NCBI RefSeq assembly: GCF_002802905.1
Contig: NZ_PEBK01000007.1
Location: forward strand, 97,139-161,138
Length of the DNA stretch: 64,000 nt
From: Bifidobacterium simiarum
GTDB lineage: Bacteria; Actinomycetota; Actinomycetes; Actinomycetales; Bifidobacteriaceae
Direction of reading: 5' to 3'
Both the position numbers and the translations under genes were made by a program. This document shows, piece by piece, positions 1-8,162 of the stretch (position 1 is the stretch's first letter; each line of letters opens with the position of its first letter). The notes below the pieces were generated by a model, which was given only the letters and a program-made list of their open reading frames with translations, was not told where the DNA came from and did no database searches.

Positions 1-778
1 GGTCGAGGTGGACGTAGCCGCCGTCGACGAACACCCACTGACCGGTGGTGTGCGAGGAACGGTCGGACAGCAGGAAGGCGGCCTCGTTGCCGATTTCCTC
101 GGTGGTGGTCATGCGGTGTTCCAGCGGGATCTTGTCGGTGATGACCTTGAGTCGCGCCTGCTGCTCCTCCTCGGAGCCGAAGGTCTTGATCCAGTCGGCG
201 TACAGCGGAGTCCAGCATTCGGAGACGACGATGGCGTTCACGCGCACGCGATCCTTGACCAGCGCGGCGGCCCATTCACGGGTCAGACCCAGAATCGCAC
301 CCTTGGCGGCGGCGTAGGCACTGGTCTTGCCCTGACCGGTGAGCGCGGTCTTGGAGGTGATGTTCACCACGGCGCCATGGCTCTCCTTGAGATAGCCGAC
401 CGCGGCATGGACCAGCTCGTAGTAATGGGTGAGGTTACCGTGGATGGACTTCTCGAACTCCTGCCACGACGTGGTCTCCAAGGCCTTGTTATCGTTGACG
501 CCGGCGTTGTTGACGATGCCGTCGATATGCCCGTACTTCTTGTAGGTCTCTTCGACGATGGGGGCGATCTTGTCGGTGTCGTTGAGGTCGAGGATGTGGA
601 TGTCGTATCCCTTGCTGATGGGCTCGATCTCTTTCTTGTACTCTTCGACGACGTTGGCGCTGCGGTCGAGAATCACCGTGGTGGCGCCTTCGCGGGCCAG
701 CTGGAACGTGATGCCCTTGCCGATGCCCTTGAGACCGCCGGTGATGATGAATACCTTGCCTTCGAGATGCAGATCCAT
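1..778 (-). CDS. SDR-family oxidoreductase, probable L-fucose dehydrogenase (3' end cut by window edge)
   Basis: NAD(P)-dependent short-chain dehydrogenase, about 259 residues visible, with no stop codon because the gene runs off the left edge. The N-terminal Rossmann motif TGGLKGIG, the NNAG motif, and the active-site Ser plus YxxxK (in TSAYAAAKGA) are all present, as is the usual C-terminal GQWVFVDGG stretch. The ATG is preceded by AAGGAAG at good spacing. Its neighbour is an enolase-superfamily fuconate dehydratase, so oxidation of L-fucose to fuconolactone in the cytoplasm is the best guess; a downstream keto-deoxy-fuconate dehydrogenase step is the alternative. Family assignment is firm, substrate is inference from context. 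A palindrome lies just upstream and probably controls it. Confidence 0.8.
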   Translation of the reverse strand, partial: MDLHLEGKVFIITGGLKGIGKGITFQLAREGATTVILDRSANVVEEYKKEIEPISKGYDIHILDLNDTDKIAPIVEETYKKYGHIDGIVNNAGVNDNKALETTSWQEFEKSIHGNLTHYYELVHAAVGYLKESHGAVVNITSKTALTGQGKTSAYAAAKGAILGLTREWAAALVKDRVRVNAIVVSECWTPLYADWIKTFGSEEEQQARLKVITDKIPLEHRMTTTEEIGNEAAFLLSDRSSHTTGQWVFVDGGYVHLD

Positions 779-809
779 GGGAACTTCCTTGTCCTTCCTT
801 ATTCTGCGT

Positions 810-828
810 TTAATGGGTACGCCATTAA
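810..828. promoter_or_regulatory. Palindromic operator upstream of the SDR gene
   Basis: TTAATGG, five bases, CCATTAA: a perfect 7-bp inverted repeat about 32 bp upstream of the SDR start codon. The upstream side also has three ATCAAC repeats. It differs in sequence from the operator in front of the fuconate dehydratase, so a different regulator may bind it. Operator function is inferred from position and symmetry. Confidence 0.5.
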
Positions 829-927
829 CAAGCAGCGTTGATTGTTGATTGTTGATACTTTGCATTGCCATGCCGGTCGGAGCCGGCGGGTTCAGTTATC
901 GATATTCAGTTATGGAAAACTTGGGGC

Positions 928-971
928 GGGACCGCCGTCCGCAATCGTTTCGGAAGAATGACGGCGGTCCC
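928..971 (-). terminator. Hairpin after the fuconate dehydratase gene
   Basis: Perfect 12-bp GC-rich stem (GGGACCGCCGTC and its complement) with a 20-base loop, 25 bp past the dehydratase stop codon. There is no long T tract, so a transcription end or mRNA-stabilising role is inferred. Confidence 0.6.
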
Positions 972-996
972 ACGTCTGGTGTCCGGAGTCGACGGA

Positions 997-2280
997 TCAC
1001 CCCTTGTACAGGTACTTCTCCGCGGTCTCCAGCGTCATTTCGGTGCCGTTGCCCGGCGCGGTCGGAGCGACATAGTTGCCGTTCTTGATCACCGTGGGGT
1101 GCACGAAGTGCTCGTGCTGGTTGTCCACGTACTCGATCATGCGACCGTCCATCGTGCCCGAAACGGCCACGTAGTCGAACATCGCGAAGTGGCACACCGC
1201 CTCGCACAGTCCCACGCCGCCGGCGTGCGGGCACACGGGCTTGTTGAACTTCTTCGCCAGCAGGTATTCAAGCACGATCTCCTGAGGTCCGGCCACACGG
1301 GTGGCGTCGATCTGCATGATGCCGAAGGCGTTGGCCTGCAGATACTGCTTGTACAGGATGCGGCTCTGCATTTGCTCACCGGTGGCCACCTTAATCGGGT
1401 TGATGGCGCGGGCGATGGTCGCGTGTCCGATCACGTCGTCCGGGCTGGTGGGTTCCTCGACCCAAGCCAGATCGAACTCATGGAAGCGGTTGATCCATTC
1501 AATGGCGGTGGGCACGTCCCACACCTGATTCGCGTCGACGGCCAGACGCACGTCCGGGCCGATGGCCTCGCGGGCCAAAGCCAGACGCCGCAGATCGTCG
1601 TCCACGTTCTGTCCGACCTTGAGCTTGATCTGCTTGAAGCCCTTGACCTGCGACTCCTCCTTGGCCAGGGCCACCATCTTCTCATCGGAGTAGCCGAGCC
1701 AGCCGGCCGCGGTGGAATAACCCGGGTATCCGACCTTGAGCAGGTTCTCGATGCGCTCGGCCTTGCCCTTCTGTCCTTCCTTGAGGATCTCGACGGCCTC
1801 CTCGGGGCGCAGGGCATCGGTCATGTAGCGGAAGTCCAGCGTGGAGACCAGTTCCTCGGGCTCCATCTCGGCGAGCAGACGCCACAGCGGCTTGCCGGCG
1901 CGCTTGGCCTTGATGTCCCACAGGGCCGAAAGCACCGCGCCGATGGCCATATGCTCCACGCCCTTCTCCGGACCAAGCCAGCGTAGCTGGGAATCATGGA
2001 CGAAAAGGTTCCACGCCTTCTTCATGTCGTCCAGCAGCGGCTCGACCTCCATGCCGATCAGTCGGTCGCCCATGGATTCGATGGCCTTGCACACCACGTC
2101 GTTGCCGCGGCCGATCGTGAACACGAAACCGATGCCCTTGACGCCATCGTCGGCATCGGTGTGGATCTCCACGTAGGCGGACGAATAGTCCGGATCCGGG
2201 TTCATGGCGTCCGAACCCGACAGGGTGTTCGACGTCGGGAAACGGAAATCGAACGTCTTCACTGCGGTAAATCTGCTCAT
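997..2280 (-). CDS. L-fuconate dehydratase (enolase superfamily)
   Basis: 427-residue enolase-superfamily dehydratase of the mandelate racemase type, expected to convert L-fuconate to 2-keto-3-deoxy-L-fuconate. Catalytic elements are visible in order: KLK in KQIKLKVG, the metal-binding Asp in AVDANQVWD, Glu in WVEEPTSPDD, Glu in ATGEQMQSR, and the His base in CPHAGGVGL. Length and motifs match the fuconate dehydratase/ENOSF1 group rather than the shorter galactonate or mandelate enzymes. The start has AAGGAG nine bases upstream. It is divergent from a LacI regulator and followed by the SDR gene about 220 bp downstream, so it fits a non-phosphorylating fucose route. A LacI-type operator overlaps its putative -10 region. 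Confidence 0.88.
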   Translation of the reverse strand: MSRFTAVKTFDFRFPTSNTLSGSDAMNPDPDYSSAYVEIHTDADDGVKGIGFVFTIGRGNDVVCKAIESMGDRLIGMEVEPLLDDMKKAWNLFVHDSQLRWLGPEKGVEHMAIGAVLSALWDIKAKRAGKPLWRLLAEMEPEELVSTLDFRYMTDALRPEEAVEILKEGQKGKAERIENLLKVGYPGYSTAAGWLGYSDEKMVALAKEESQVKGFKQIKLKVGQNVDDDLRRLALAREAIGPDVRLAVDANQVWDVPTAIEWINRFHEFDLAWVEEPTSPDDVIGHATIARAINPIKVATGEQMQSRILYKQYLQANAFGIMQIDATRVAGPQEIVLEYLLAKKFNKPVCPHAGGVGLCEAVCHFAMFDYVAVSGTMDGRMIEYVDNQHEHFVHPTVIKNGNYVAPTAPGNGTEMTLETAEKYLYKG

Positions 2281-2316
2281 TGGAATGGCTCCTTCGCCTG
2301 TACGGTTCGCTTGTTT

Positions 2317-2332
2317 TGTGAAGCACTTCACA
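2317..2332. promoter_or_regulatory. LacI-type operator in the dehydratase/regulator intergenic region
   Basis: TGTGAAGCACTTCACA is a near-perfect 16-bp palindrome with CG-like centre replaced by CA, typical in size and form for LacI-family operators. It partly overlaps a leftward -10-like TATAGT at 2332-2337 serving the dehydratase. Binding by the adjacent LacI protein is inferred. Confidence 0.65.
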
Positions 2333-2414
2333 CTATACACGCTTTTTTCGAAATTTGCGCCGTTTCTTGCGAAATTTACTGAACAATTTTAATGTTGCGT
2401 TTTCTTCAGGCCGA

Positions 2415-2420
2415 TACAAT
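2415..2420 (+). promoter_or_regulatory. -10 element (TACAAT) of the LacI regulator gene
   Basis: A TACAAT hexamer overlaps an upstream in-frame ATG at 2419. Transcription would begin near 2427, which rules out that ATG and supports the TTG at 2467 as the start. No convincing -35 was found. Confidence 0.45.
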
Positions 2421-2466
2421 GAAAACGCGTCCGCACGGACGCGACATCACAACGAGAGGGAAACCA

Positions 2467-3513
2467 TTGGCTTCGTCGGAACGTAAGATCCTCGTATCGG
2501 ACATCGCGCGCATGTGCGGGGTGTCCATCACCACCGTATCCAAGGTCATCAACGGTCGCGGGGACGTCTCCGACAAGACCCGCGAAAAGATCGAAAAAGT
2601 CCTTGACGAAGTCGGGTTCTCCAAGCCGCTGTCCAGCACGAAGATCACCAACACCATCGAAATCGTGATGACGCATATGGCCAACAACGGCACCATCGCC
2701 ATCACCCGGGCCTGCGCGTTCCAGGTCAAGGACAAGCCCATCGGCATCACCATCACCGAGGTCGGCGAAGGCGACGAGGGAACCGACAACGCCCTGATGG
2801 GACTGCTCGACCGCAATCCGCTCGGCGTCATCATCATGATGAGCGCGGTTTCGGACCACGCCAAGAATCTGCTGGTCTCACGCAGCATTCCGTTCGTCAT
2901 CCTCGATCCGATCGAAGAAGTGGAGGACCGGTACTGCACCGTCGGCATCGACAACTGGTCCGCGGGATTCAACGCCACGAATCATCTGCTGAGGCTCGGC
3001 CACCGCAACATCGGCACGCTCACCGGACCGAAGAACACACAGTCATCGCTGGCCAGATTCGCCGGATATACGGCCGCCATGAGCAACGCGGGTCTGGCAT
3101 GGGAGGATCTGCCCACGGCGAGGGGCGACTATCAGGCGGAACCTGCGTACCACGCAGCCTGCGAACTGCTGGATCGACCGGACCGTCCCACCGCCATCTT
3201 CGCCTTCAACGATCTTTCCGCGGTATGCGTCTACAAGGCCGCGCACGAGCGGAACATCCGGATTCCCGAGGATCTTTCGGTCGTCGGATTCGACAACGTC
3301 TATCCGTCGAAATACATGGCCCCCGCGCTGACCACCATCGATCAGCCGTTCGACCTGATGGCGAAGAAGGCCATCGACATGATCCTCGAGGCGCGAGAGC
3401 ATGACGGCAAGGTGTCGGAACCGCATATCGTCCTGCCGGCAAAACTCATCATTCGAGACAGCACGGCGGTACCGACGGGTGCTTCGGCCGCTCCCGACGA
3501 TATCGATATCTAA
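2467..3513 (+). CDS. LacI-family transcriptional regulator
   Basis: 348-residue repressor. The N-terminal helix-turn-helix reads VSDIARMCGVSITTVSKVING, followed by a periplasmic-binding-protein-like sensor domain (for example SVVGFDNVYPSKYMAPALTT near the end, typical for LacI/GalR). I chose the TTG start because GAGAGGG lies seven bases upstream and because an upstream ATG at 2419 sits within a -10-like element. It is divergent from the fuconate dehydratase, with a palindromic operator between, so it probably represses fucose or fuconate catabolism. The effector is unknown from sequence. Confidence 0.85.
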   Translation: MASSERKILVSDIARMCGVSITTVSKVINGRGDVSDKTREKIEKVLDEVGFSKPLSSTKITNTIEIVMTHMANNGTIAITRACAFQVKDKPIGITITEVGEGDEGTDNALMGLLDRNPLGVIIMMSAVSDHAKNLLVSRSIPFVILDPIEEVEDRYCTVGIDNWSAGFNATNHLLRLGHRNIGTLTGPKNTQSSLARFAGYTAAMSNAGLAWEDLPTARGDYQAEPAYHAACELLDRPDRPTAIFAFNDLSAVCVYKAAHERNIRIPEDLSVVGFDNVYPSKYMAPALTTIDQPFDLMAKKAIDMILEAREHDGKVSEPHIVLPAKLIIRDSTAVPTGASAAPDDIDI

Positions 3514-3592
3514 ATTTTTTCGCCATTAATCACGAAAATAACTATCGAACGGCAACAATCCGGATCACCAATACGATCGGTACACCCGCCCC

Positions 3593-4903
3593 TCAGGCGC
3601 CGAGCGTGCCGATCGGAATGACGTAGATACCGTCATCGCGTCGATAGGCGAACTCGCCGATGCCGACAAGCACGGCGAGGAACTCGGGCTCTCGCGTTCT
3701 GGCGGCAGGATTGCCCAGCAATTTCGCCCGCATGCGGTTCAGATTCGTCGCCGCCGTAGGGACTTTGTCCTCACTGGTCTTGATCTCGATGCCTGCCCAA
3801 CGTCCATCAGCCAGCTCTATGATCACGTCGCATTCCAGATCGGAATCGTCATGATAGTACCGAACGGGTTCCATGCCAACATCAGGCAACGCACGCGCGT
3901 ACACCAGCAGATCGCGTATGCATAGGTTCTCAAACAGGAATCCGAATGTCTGCCAATCCTCCAGCATCGCCTGCGGATTCATGCCCAAAACGGAGGCGGC
4001 AATGGACGGGTCCGCAAAATATCGACGCGGCTTGGTCCTCAACCGCTTCGGATCACGAGCGGCAGGCACCCATCCCGGCACGCTATCGATCAAAAACATG
4101 TCCTCAAACATGGCGACGTACTCGGATACCATCCGATCGGAGATCAAATCGTCAAGATTCTCCTCCGTGCCATACATGTCACAACGAAGAGTCCTATATG
4201 TGACCGACTGACCGAGATTACGAGCAAGTGAGGCCAACAGTCGTCTGCCCACATCCGCGCTCTTGCCTTGCTTGGGTACGCTCTCGGTCAAAGTAAGCCG
4301 AATGTATTCTCGAATAAGCGTCTGCGCATCCGAAACGTCCATTCCCAGACTTTCCGGCCATCCCCCTCGACACACGGCATCGAATATCGCACGAGTATCG
4401 GTAGGAGATTTTGCGGCCTGAAACCTGTGCTCGAACAGACCGGAAAGACTGACCTCTCCCGAAGACAACCCTGATTCGGACAGGGTCATGGGATTCATGC
4501 GGATACGTCCGATTCTGCCGGCGCCACTGTGATGGGGAGTTCGATCGTGCAAGGGCGTAGATGAGCCGGTCAGAATCCATTGCCCCTTGGTGGACGGATT
4601 GTCGTCCACACCGTGCCGCACCTCATCCCAGATGGCCGGAGCCAACTGCCATTCATCAATGACATGCGGAACATCCCCAATCAGCATCAGGGACGGATCG
4701 GCTGAAGCAGCCGCGAGATTATTTCCACGATCCACATAGGTAATGCTGGAAGCGTGCGCCCGAGCCGACCATGTCTTGCCGCACCACTTGGTCCCCGTAA
4801 TCTCGACCGCGCCGAAAATGCGCATATAACGTTCGATCTGCGCATCCACGATACGCGGACGATACTCAGCCGGAGCAACGCCGACGCCACTTCTCTCAGC
4901 CAT
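3593..4903 (-). CDS. AAA_14/DUF4143 ATPase
   Basis: 436-residue P-loop ATPase of the AAA_14-DUF4143 family. Walker A is GTKWCGKT, Walker B is VIDEW, and an arginine-sensor-like GSSTP segment follows. The C-terminal DUF4143 part contains a PD-(D/E)xK-like core (DLECDVIIELADG...IEIKTSE). Family members are widespread but have no settled function; defence, toxin-like and DNA-related roles have been suggested. The codon use is less GC-biased than that of neighbours, suggesting transfer. The start codon is weakly supported: AAGGAA lies about 13 bases upstream. Five tandem 23-bp repeats sit directly upstream. A second family member lies at 59.9 kb. Confidence 0.85.
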   Translation of the reverse strand: MAERSGVGVAPAEYRPRIVDAQIERYMRIFGAVEITGTKWCGKTWSARAHASSITYVDRGNNLAAASADPSLMLIGDVPHVIDEWQLAPAIWDEVRHGVDDNPSTKGQWILTGSSTPLHDRTPHHSGAGRIGRIRMNPMTLSESGLSSGEVSLSGLFEHRFQAAKSPTDTRAIFDAVCRGGWPESLGMDVSDAQTLIREYIRLTLTESVPKQGKSADVGRRLLASLARNLGQSVTYRTLRCDMYGTEENLDDLISDRMVSEYVAMFEDMFLIDSVPGWVPAARDPKRLRTKPRRYFADPSIAASVLGMNPQAMLEDWQTFGFLFENLCIRDLLVYARALPDVGMEPVRYYHDDSDLECDVIIELADGRWAGIEIKTSEDKVPTAATNLNRMRAKLLGNPAARTREPEFLAVLVGIGEFAYRRDDGIYVIPIGTLGA

Positions 4904-4938
4904 ATACGCTGCCGTTCCTTACCTGAAATATCACTATT

Positions 4939-5053
4939 ACCAAAATCCGAATGGTTCAGCTACCAAAATCCGAATTCCTCAACAACAATAATCCGAATAT
5001 TTCAGCTACCAAAATCCGAATGGTTCAGCTACCAGAATCCGAATTGGCAATGG
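4939..5053. repeat. Five tandem 23-bp repeats upstream of the AAA_14 ATPase
   Basis: Five head-to-tail 23-bp units begin at 4939, 4962, 4985, 5008 and 5031. The core is AATCCGAAT, usually preceded by ACCAA or ACCAG and followed by GGTTCAGCT; units 1 and 4 are identical. The array ends about 35 bp before the ATPase start codon, in its promoter position. No spacers are present, so it is not CRISPR. Confidence 0.9.
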
Positions 5054-5084
5054 CAAAGGTAGGTACTCAGCCCTCGAGTCAAAC

Positions 5085-5505
5085 CGCACCACAGGATGGA
5101 ATCCCAAGACCCCTCATCAGACGGCCATACGGCCGCCAGCTTCCCCCGGCGGGGGAAGCCAAACAACGGGCCCCCGCTGGCGTGGGCTCCCGGCGCAAGC
5201 CGGGTGGGGTGGCCGAACGAAGACCGCTTGACCACCCCCAGTCGGCTCCGCCGACAGCCCCCGACGTCTTGTGCGACGTACGCCCGTGAGGGCGTACTGC
5301 CACGAACAGTCCACCGGACTGTTCGTCCAGCGGGGGCAAAATCATGTTCCCAACCTCTTATGCGAAACGTGTTCCCGCCGGATGGACGGTCCGGTGGACC
5401 GTCCATAGCAGCATGGCCCCACGGCCATGCGTCGCACAACACGTCGGGAGCTGGACGCCGACAGACGGACTGAGGGTGGCACACCAGAGCCCGCCGAAAA
5501 CGCAC
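5085..5505. repeat. Mosaic palindromic repeat cluster R1
   Basis: Gene-free stretch between the ATPase array and the Maf-Nudix stop codon. It contains modules seen elsewhere in the window: a CCACCCCCAGTCGGCTCCG-type segment, CCCGGCG/CGCCGGG-type hairpins, two GAACAGTCC..GGACTGTTC or GGACGGTCC..GGACCGTCC hairpins, and the conserved GTCGCACAACACGTCGGGAG segment. Modules occur in both orientations. No coding potential is credible. Confidence 0.8.
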
Positions 5506-5508
5506 CAC

Positions 5509-6849
5509 TCAGAACGTCTGGCGGCTGATCTTGCGCAGGCGCTCCTCGAAGCGGGGCCAGTCGGTTTTCATGGCGGTGAGCAGCGGGAGCTTGCCGACCT
5601 CGTCGATCGGCACCCACGTCACCTCAAGGCTTTCGTCGTCATTGGCATGCGGCTGCACCTCATGCCCGGGCTTTTCGAACGCGAACACCGTGGTGTAGCC
5701 CCACGGGCCGTGGTCCTCCATGTACGAACCGACCACGTCGATGTCGCGCGGACGGATGTTCGCTTCCTCGAAGCTTTCTCGCAGCGCACCCTCCAGCGGG
5801 CTCTCGCCGTCGGCGGTCGCGCCTCCCGGAATGCCCCACTTGCCGCCTTCGGCACTCCACAGCGCGCGATGCTGCATGAGCACATGCGTCACCTCGCCGG
5901 TTTCGGGGTTACGCCTGGCCAGCAGCACGCCGGAGGCGCCGTTGAGTCCCCAGTGCTTGTGCCCGCAGGCGCAGTCAATGAACCCGTCGCCGGGCTGGTG
6001 CACGTTCTCCTTGGGCGGCGTGGCCCCGATCGACTTCAACACGGACACCGGAATGCTGTGCTCCTGCTGCTCTTCGCGGTCCATGTTCCACAGATCGGTC
6101 CAGTCGATGTCCAGCTCCTCGACCAGCTGACGGGCCAGCGGCAGGCTCAGGCCGATGATGCCGCTCGGGTCACCTTCGATGCGGTCGATGAACGCGCCGC
6201 CGAACCCGTCGAGCGTGAACGATCCGGCCACTTCCAGCGGCTCGCCGGTGGCGATGTAACGCTCGATCATGTCGTCGGAGAAATCGCAGAACGTCACTTC
6301 GGCGTGGCTGGCGCGGCTCACCATGCGGCCGGTGGCGGCGTCGATCACGCAATGACCGGTCCACAGGGTGCCGGTGCGTCCGCGCATCATCCGCAGACGC
6401 TCGCGCGCATGATCCTCGGTATGCGGCTTGCCGTAGGGCACGCCGTCGAGCTCGAACATCGAATCGCAGCCGATGATCAGTGGCCCGACCTTGGCGTCGG
6501 TCAGTCCCTCATGCTCCTCGATGGCCTCGTGCACCGACTTGACCTCGGCCACCGTGCCGAATCCGTCGGTCAGCGGGTACGAAACGTGCATTTCGCCGGT
6601 CGCCTGCGCGGCGGCGGCCGAAATCTCCATGTATTCGCGGTAGACGGCCGCGGCCTTCGCCCGGGCCAGCAGCGGCACGCGATCCTCGGTGGTCATCTCG
6701 TCCACGGCAATGCCGCGCTGCGCGGCAGTACTGGCCACCACGGCCGCCTCATCGACGTGCGAGACGCGAATGGTGGCGCGGATTCCCGCATGGAACAGCA
6801 CGTCGCGGCGCGCCTTGGACTTCGACGCGAGAATCAGTGGAATGGACAT
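5509..6849 (-). CDS. Maf-like nucleotide pyrophosphatase fused to a Nudix hydrolase
   Basis: 446-residue two-domain protein. The N-terminal half is a Maf/HAM1-fold nucleotide pyrophosphatase (SIPLILASKSKARRDVL; LIIGCDSMFELDG; YIATGEPLEVAGSF), which hydrolyses non-canonical or canonical NTPs. The C-terminal half has a Nudix box: GGATADGESPLEGALRESFEEAN, of the GX5EX7REUXEEXGU type. A Cys pair (DCACGHKH) precedes the Nudix part and may bind metal. This fits a house-cleaning enzyme combining two NTP-sanitising activities. The ATG giving MSIPL was chosen; upstream extension is low-complexity and lacks homology-like features. Confidence 0.9.
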   Translation of the reverse strand: MSIPLILASKSKARRDVLFHAGIRATIRVSHVDEAAVVASTAAQRGIAVDEMTTEDRVPLLARAKAAAVYREYMEISAAAAQATGEMHVSYPLTDGFGTVAEVKSVHEAIEEHEGLTDAKVGPLIIGCDSMFELDGVPYGKPHTEDHARERLRMMRGRTGTLWTGHCVIDAATGRMVSRASHAEVTFCDFSDDMIERYIATGEPLEVAGSFTLDGFGGAFIDRIEGDPSGIIGLSLPLARQLVEELDIDWTDLWNMDREEQQEHSIPVSVLKSIGATPPKENVHQPGDGFIDCACGHKHWGLNGASGVLLARRNPETGEVTHVLMQHRALWSAEGGKWGIPGGATADGESPLEGALRESFEEANIRPRDIDVVGSYMEDHGPWGYTTVFAFEKPGHEVQPHANDDESLEVTWVPIDEVGKLPLLTAMKTDWPRFEERLRKISRQTF

Positions 6850-6956
6850 GGAACGACTTTCTTCAAACGTATCGGGTATGTACGGTATGCGAACTAACCA
6901 CCGTAGCAGATGGTCACACCAACCGAACGGTCCAACTATACCGACCGAACGGTCTG

Positions 6957-6996
6957 ACCATACCGACCATACCGACCACACCGACCACACCGACCA
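6957..6996. repeat. 9-bp tandem repeat upstream of Maf-Nudix
   Basis: Four and a half copies of ACCATACCG or ACCACACCG, located between the thrB stop codon and the Maf-Nudix start. It is a short simple-sequence array; function unknown. Confidence 0.75.
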
Positions 6997-7038
6997 GATC
7001 AGCCGGTCCGACCCCGGCGGATCAGACGCGGGCTGAGG

Positions 7039-8085
7039 TCAGCACCCCTCCGCCTCGTACAGCACGCCGCTACGGTCGATCGCCGGGTGCAGCATCCGCC
7101 AGTGCCCGCCGGCGAGCCAGCGCGAATCCAGCAGATCGCGCAACGCGGCGGAATCGTCGCCGTCGTGCAGCACGAGCACGCAGGGGCCGGCGCCGGAGAT
7201 CGTGGAGGCGTAGCCGTTGGCGCGCAGGAAGGTCATTAGCTCCCAGGACTGCGGCATCAGCGAACTGCGGTACCGCTGGTGGAGCGTGTCGGCGGTGGCG
7301 GAGAACAGCATGGCGTTGACGTCGCGGCCGTGATCGGCGGCCATCGCCGCGGGCAGCAGGGCCACGCGGGAGACGTTGAACACGGCGTCGGTGCGGGGCA
7401 CGTCGGTCGGCAGGGCGTGACGGGCCTCCTCAGTGGAGAGCTTGAAGTCGGGCACGAACACCCAGGCGTTGATCCGCTCGCCCACCCGGTAGTTCACCGT
7501 GTGGTATCCGCCCTTGAACGGTTCGGCCGATCCGGGGAACGACGCCGTACCGTCCGTTGGGGAGACCACGGTGCGGGCCTTGAGCACGGGAGAGTCGATG
7601 ACCGGGACCTCGCGGGACGGCTCGAAATCCCAGGAGACGGTCATGCCGCCGTAGACGGCCGGGGCCACGTTGTCGGGATGGCCTTCGATGTGCGCGGCGA
7701 GATCGAAGATGAAGTCGCGTGCCTCGTCGCCCAGCCCCGCGAACGCGGCCGCGGCGGAGACGCCGGCGACGATCGCCTCGGCCGACGATCCCATGCCGCG
7801 CTCCTGCGGAATGCGGTTGATCGCGGTCAGCCGTACGCCGGTCTGCGGCAGTCCGATCTCCTCCATCGCCCGGCGGAGGGATCGGATCACCAGATGACGA
7901 TCGTCACGCGGCAGCGTGGTCTCGCCCTCGCCGTGGATTTCGATCTCGACGTCGCTGCTCGGCAGCAGTTCGAAATGCAGTTCGTCGCGCACGTCCAGCG
8001 CCAGTCCCACGGCGTCGAAGCCGGGTCCGAGATTGGCGCTGGTGGCGGGAACGGTAACCTTCACGGCATCGGTGGCGAACTTCAT
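7039..8085 (-). CDS. thrB: Homoserine kinase
   Basis: 348-residue GHMP kinase that phosphorylates homoserine in threonine synthesis. The N-terminal VTVPATSANLGPGFDAVGLA motif and the ATP-binding PQERGMGSSAEAIVAG motif are diagnostic, and the C-terminal STISGAGPCVLVL is the third GHMP motif. GAGGAGAG lies about eleven bases before the ATG. It follows hom by 77 bp in the same direction, so the two are probably cotranscribed and feed the threonine branch of the aspartate pathway. Confidence 0.95.
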   Translation of the reverse strand: MKFATDAVKVTVPATSANLGPGFDAVGLALDVRDELHFELLPSSDVEIEIHGEGETTLPRDDRHLVIRSLRRAMEEIGLPQTGVRLTAINRIPQERGMGSSAEAIVAGVSAAAAFAGLGDEARDFIFDLAAHIEGHPDNVAPAVYGGMTVSWDFEPSREVPVIDSPVLKARTVVSPTDGTASFPGSAEPFKGGYHTVNYRVGERINAWVFVPDFKLSTEEARHALPTDVPRTDAVFNVSRVALLPAAMAADHGRDVNAMLFSATADTLHQRYRSSLMPQSWELMTFLRANGYASTISGAGPCVLVLHDGDDSAALRDLLDSRWLAGGHWRMLHPAIDRSGVLYEAEGC

Positions 8086-8162
8086 GCTTCTGTGACTCTC
8101 CTCTTGTCTTCGCGTACCGTCTGCGGTCAGTGTGTGCTGCGGTTTTGCCGTCTTTGCTGCGG

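Noticed and set aside
4939..5053. Possible CRISPR array
   Set aside because: Repeats are directly adjacent with no spacers, only five units, and no cas genes in the window.
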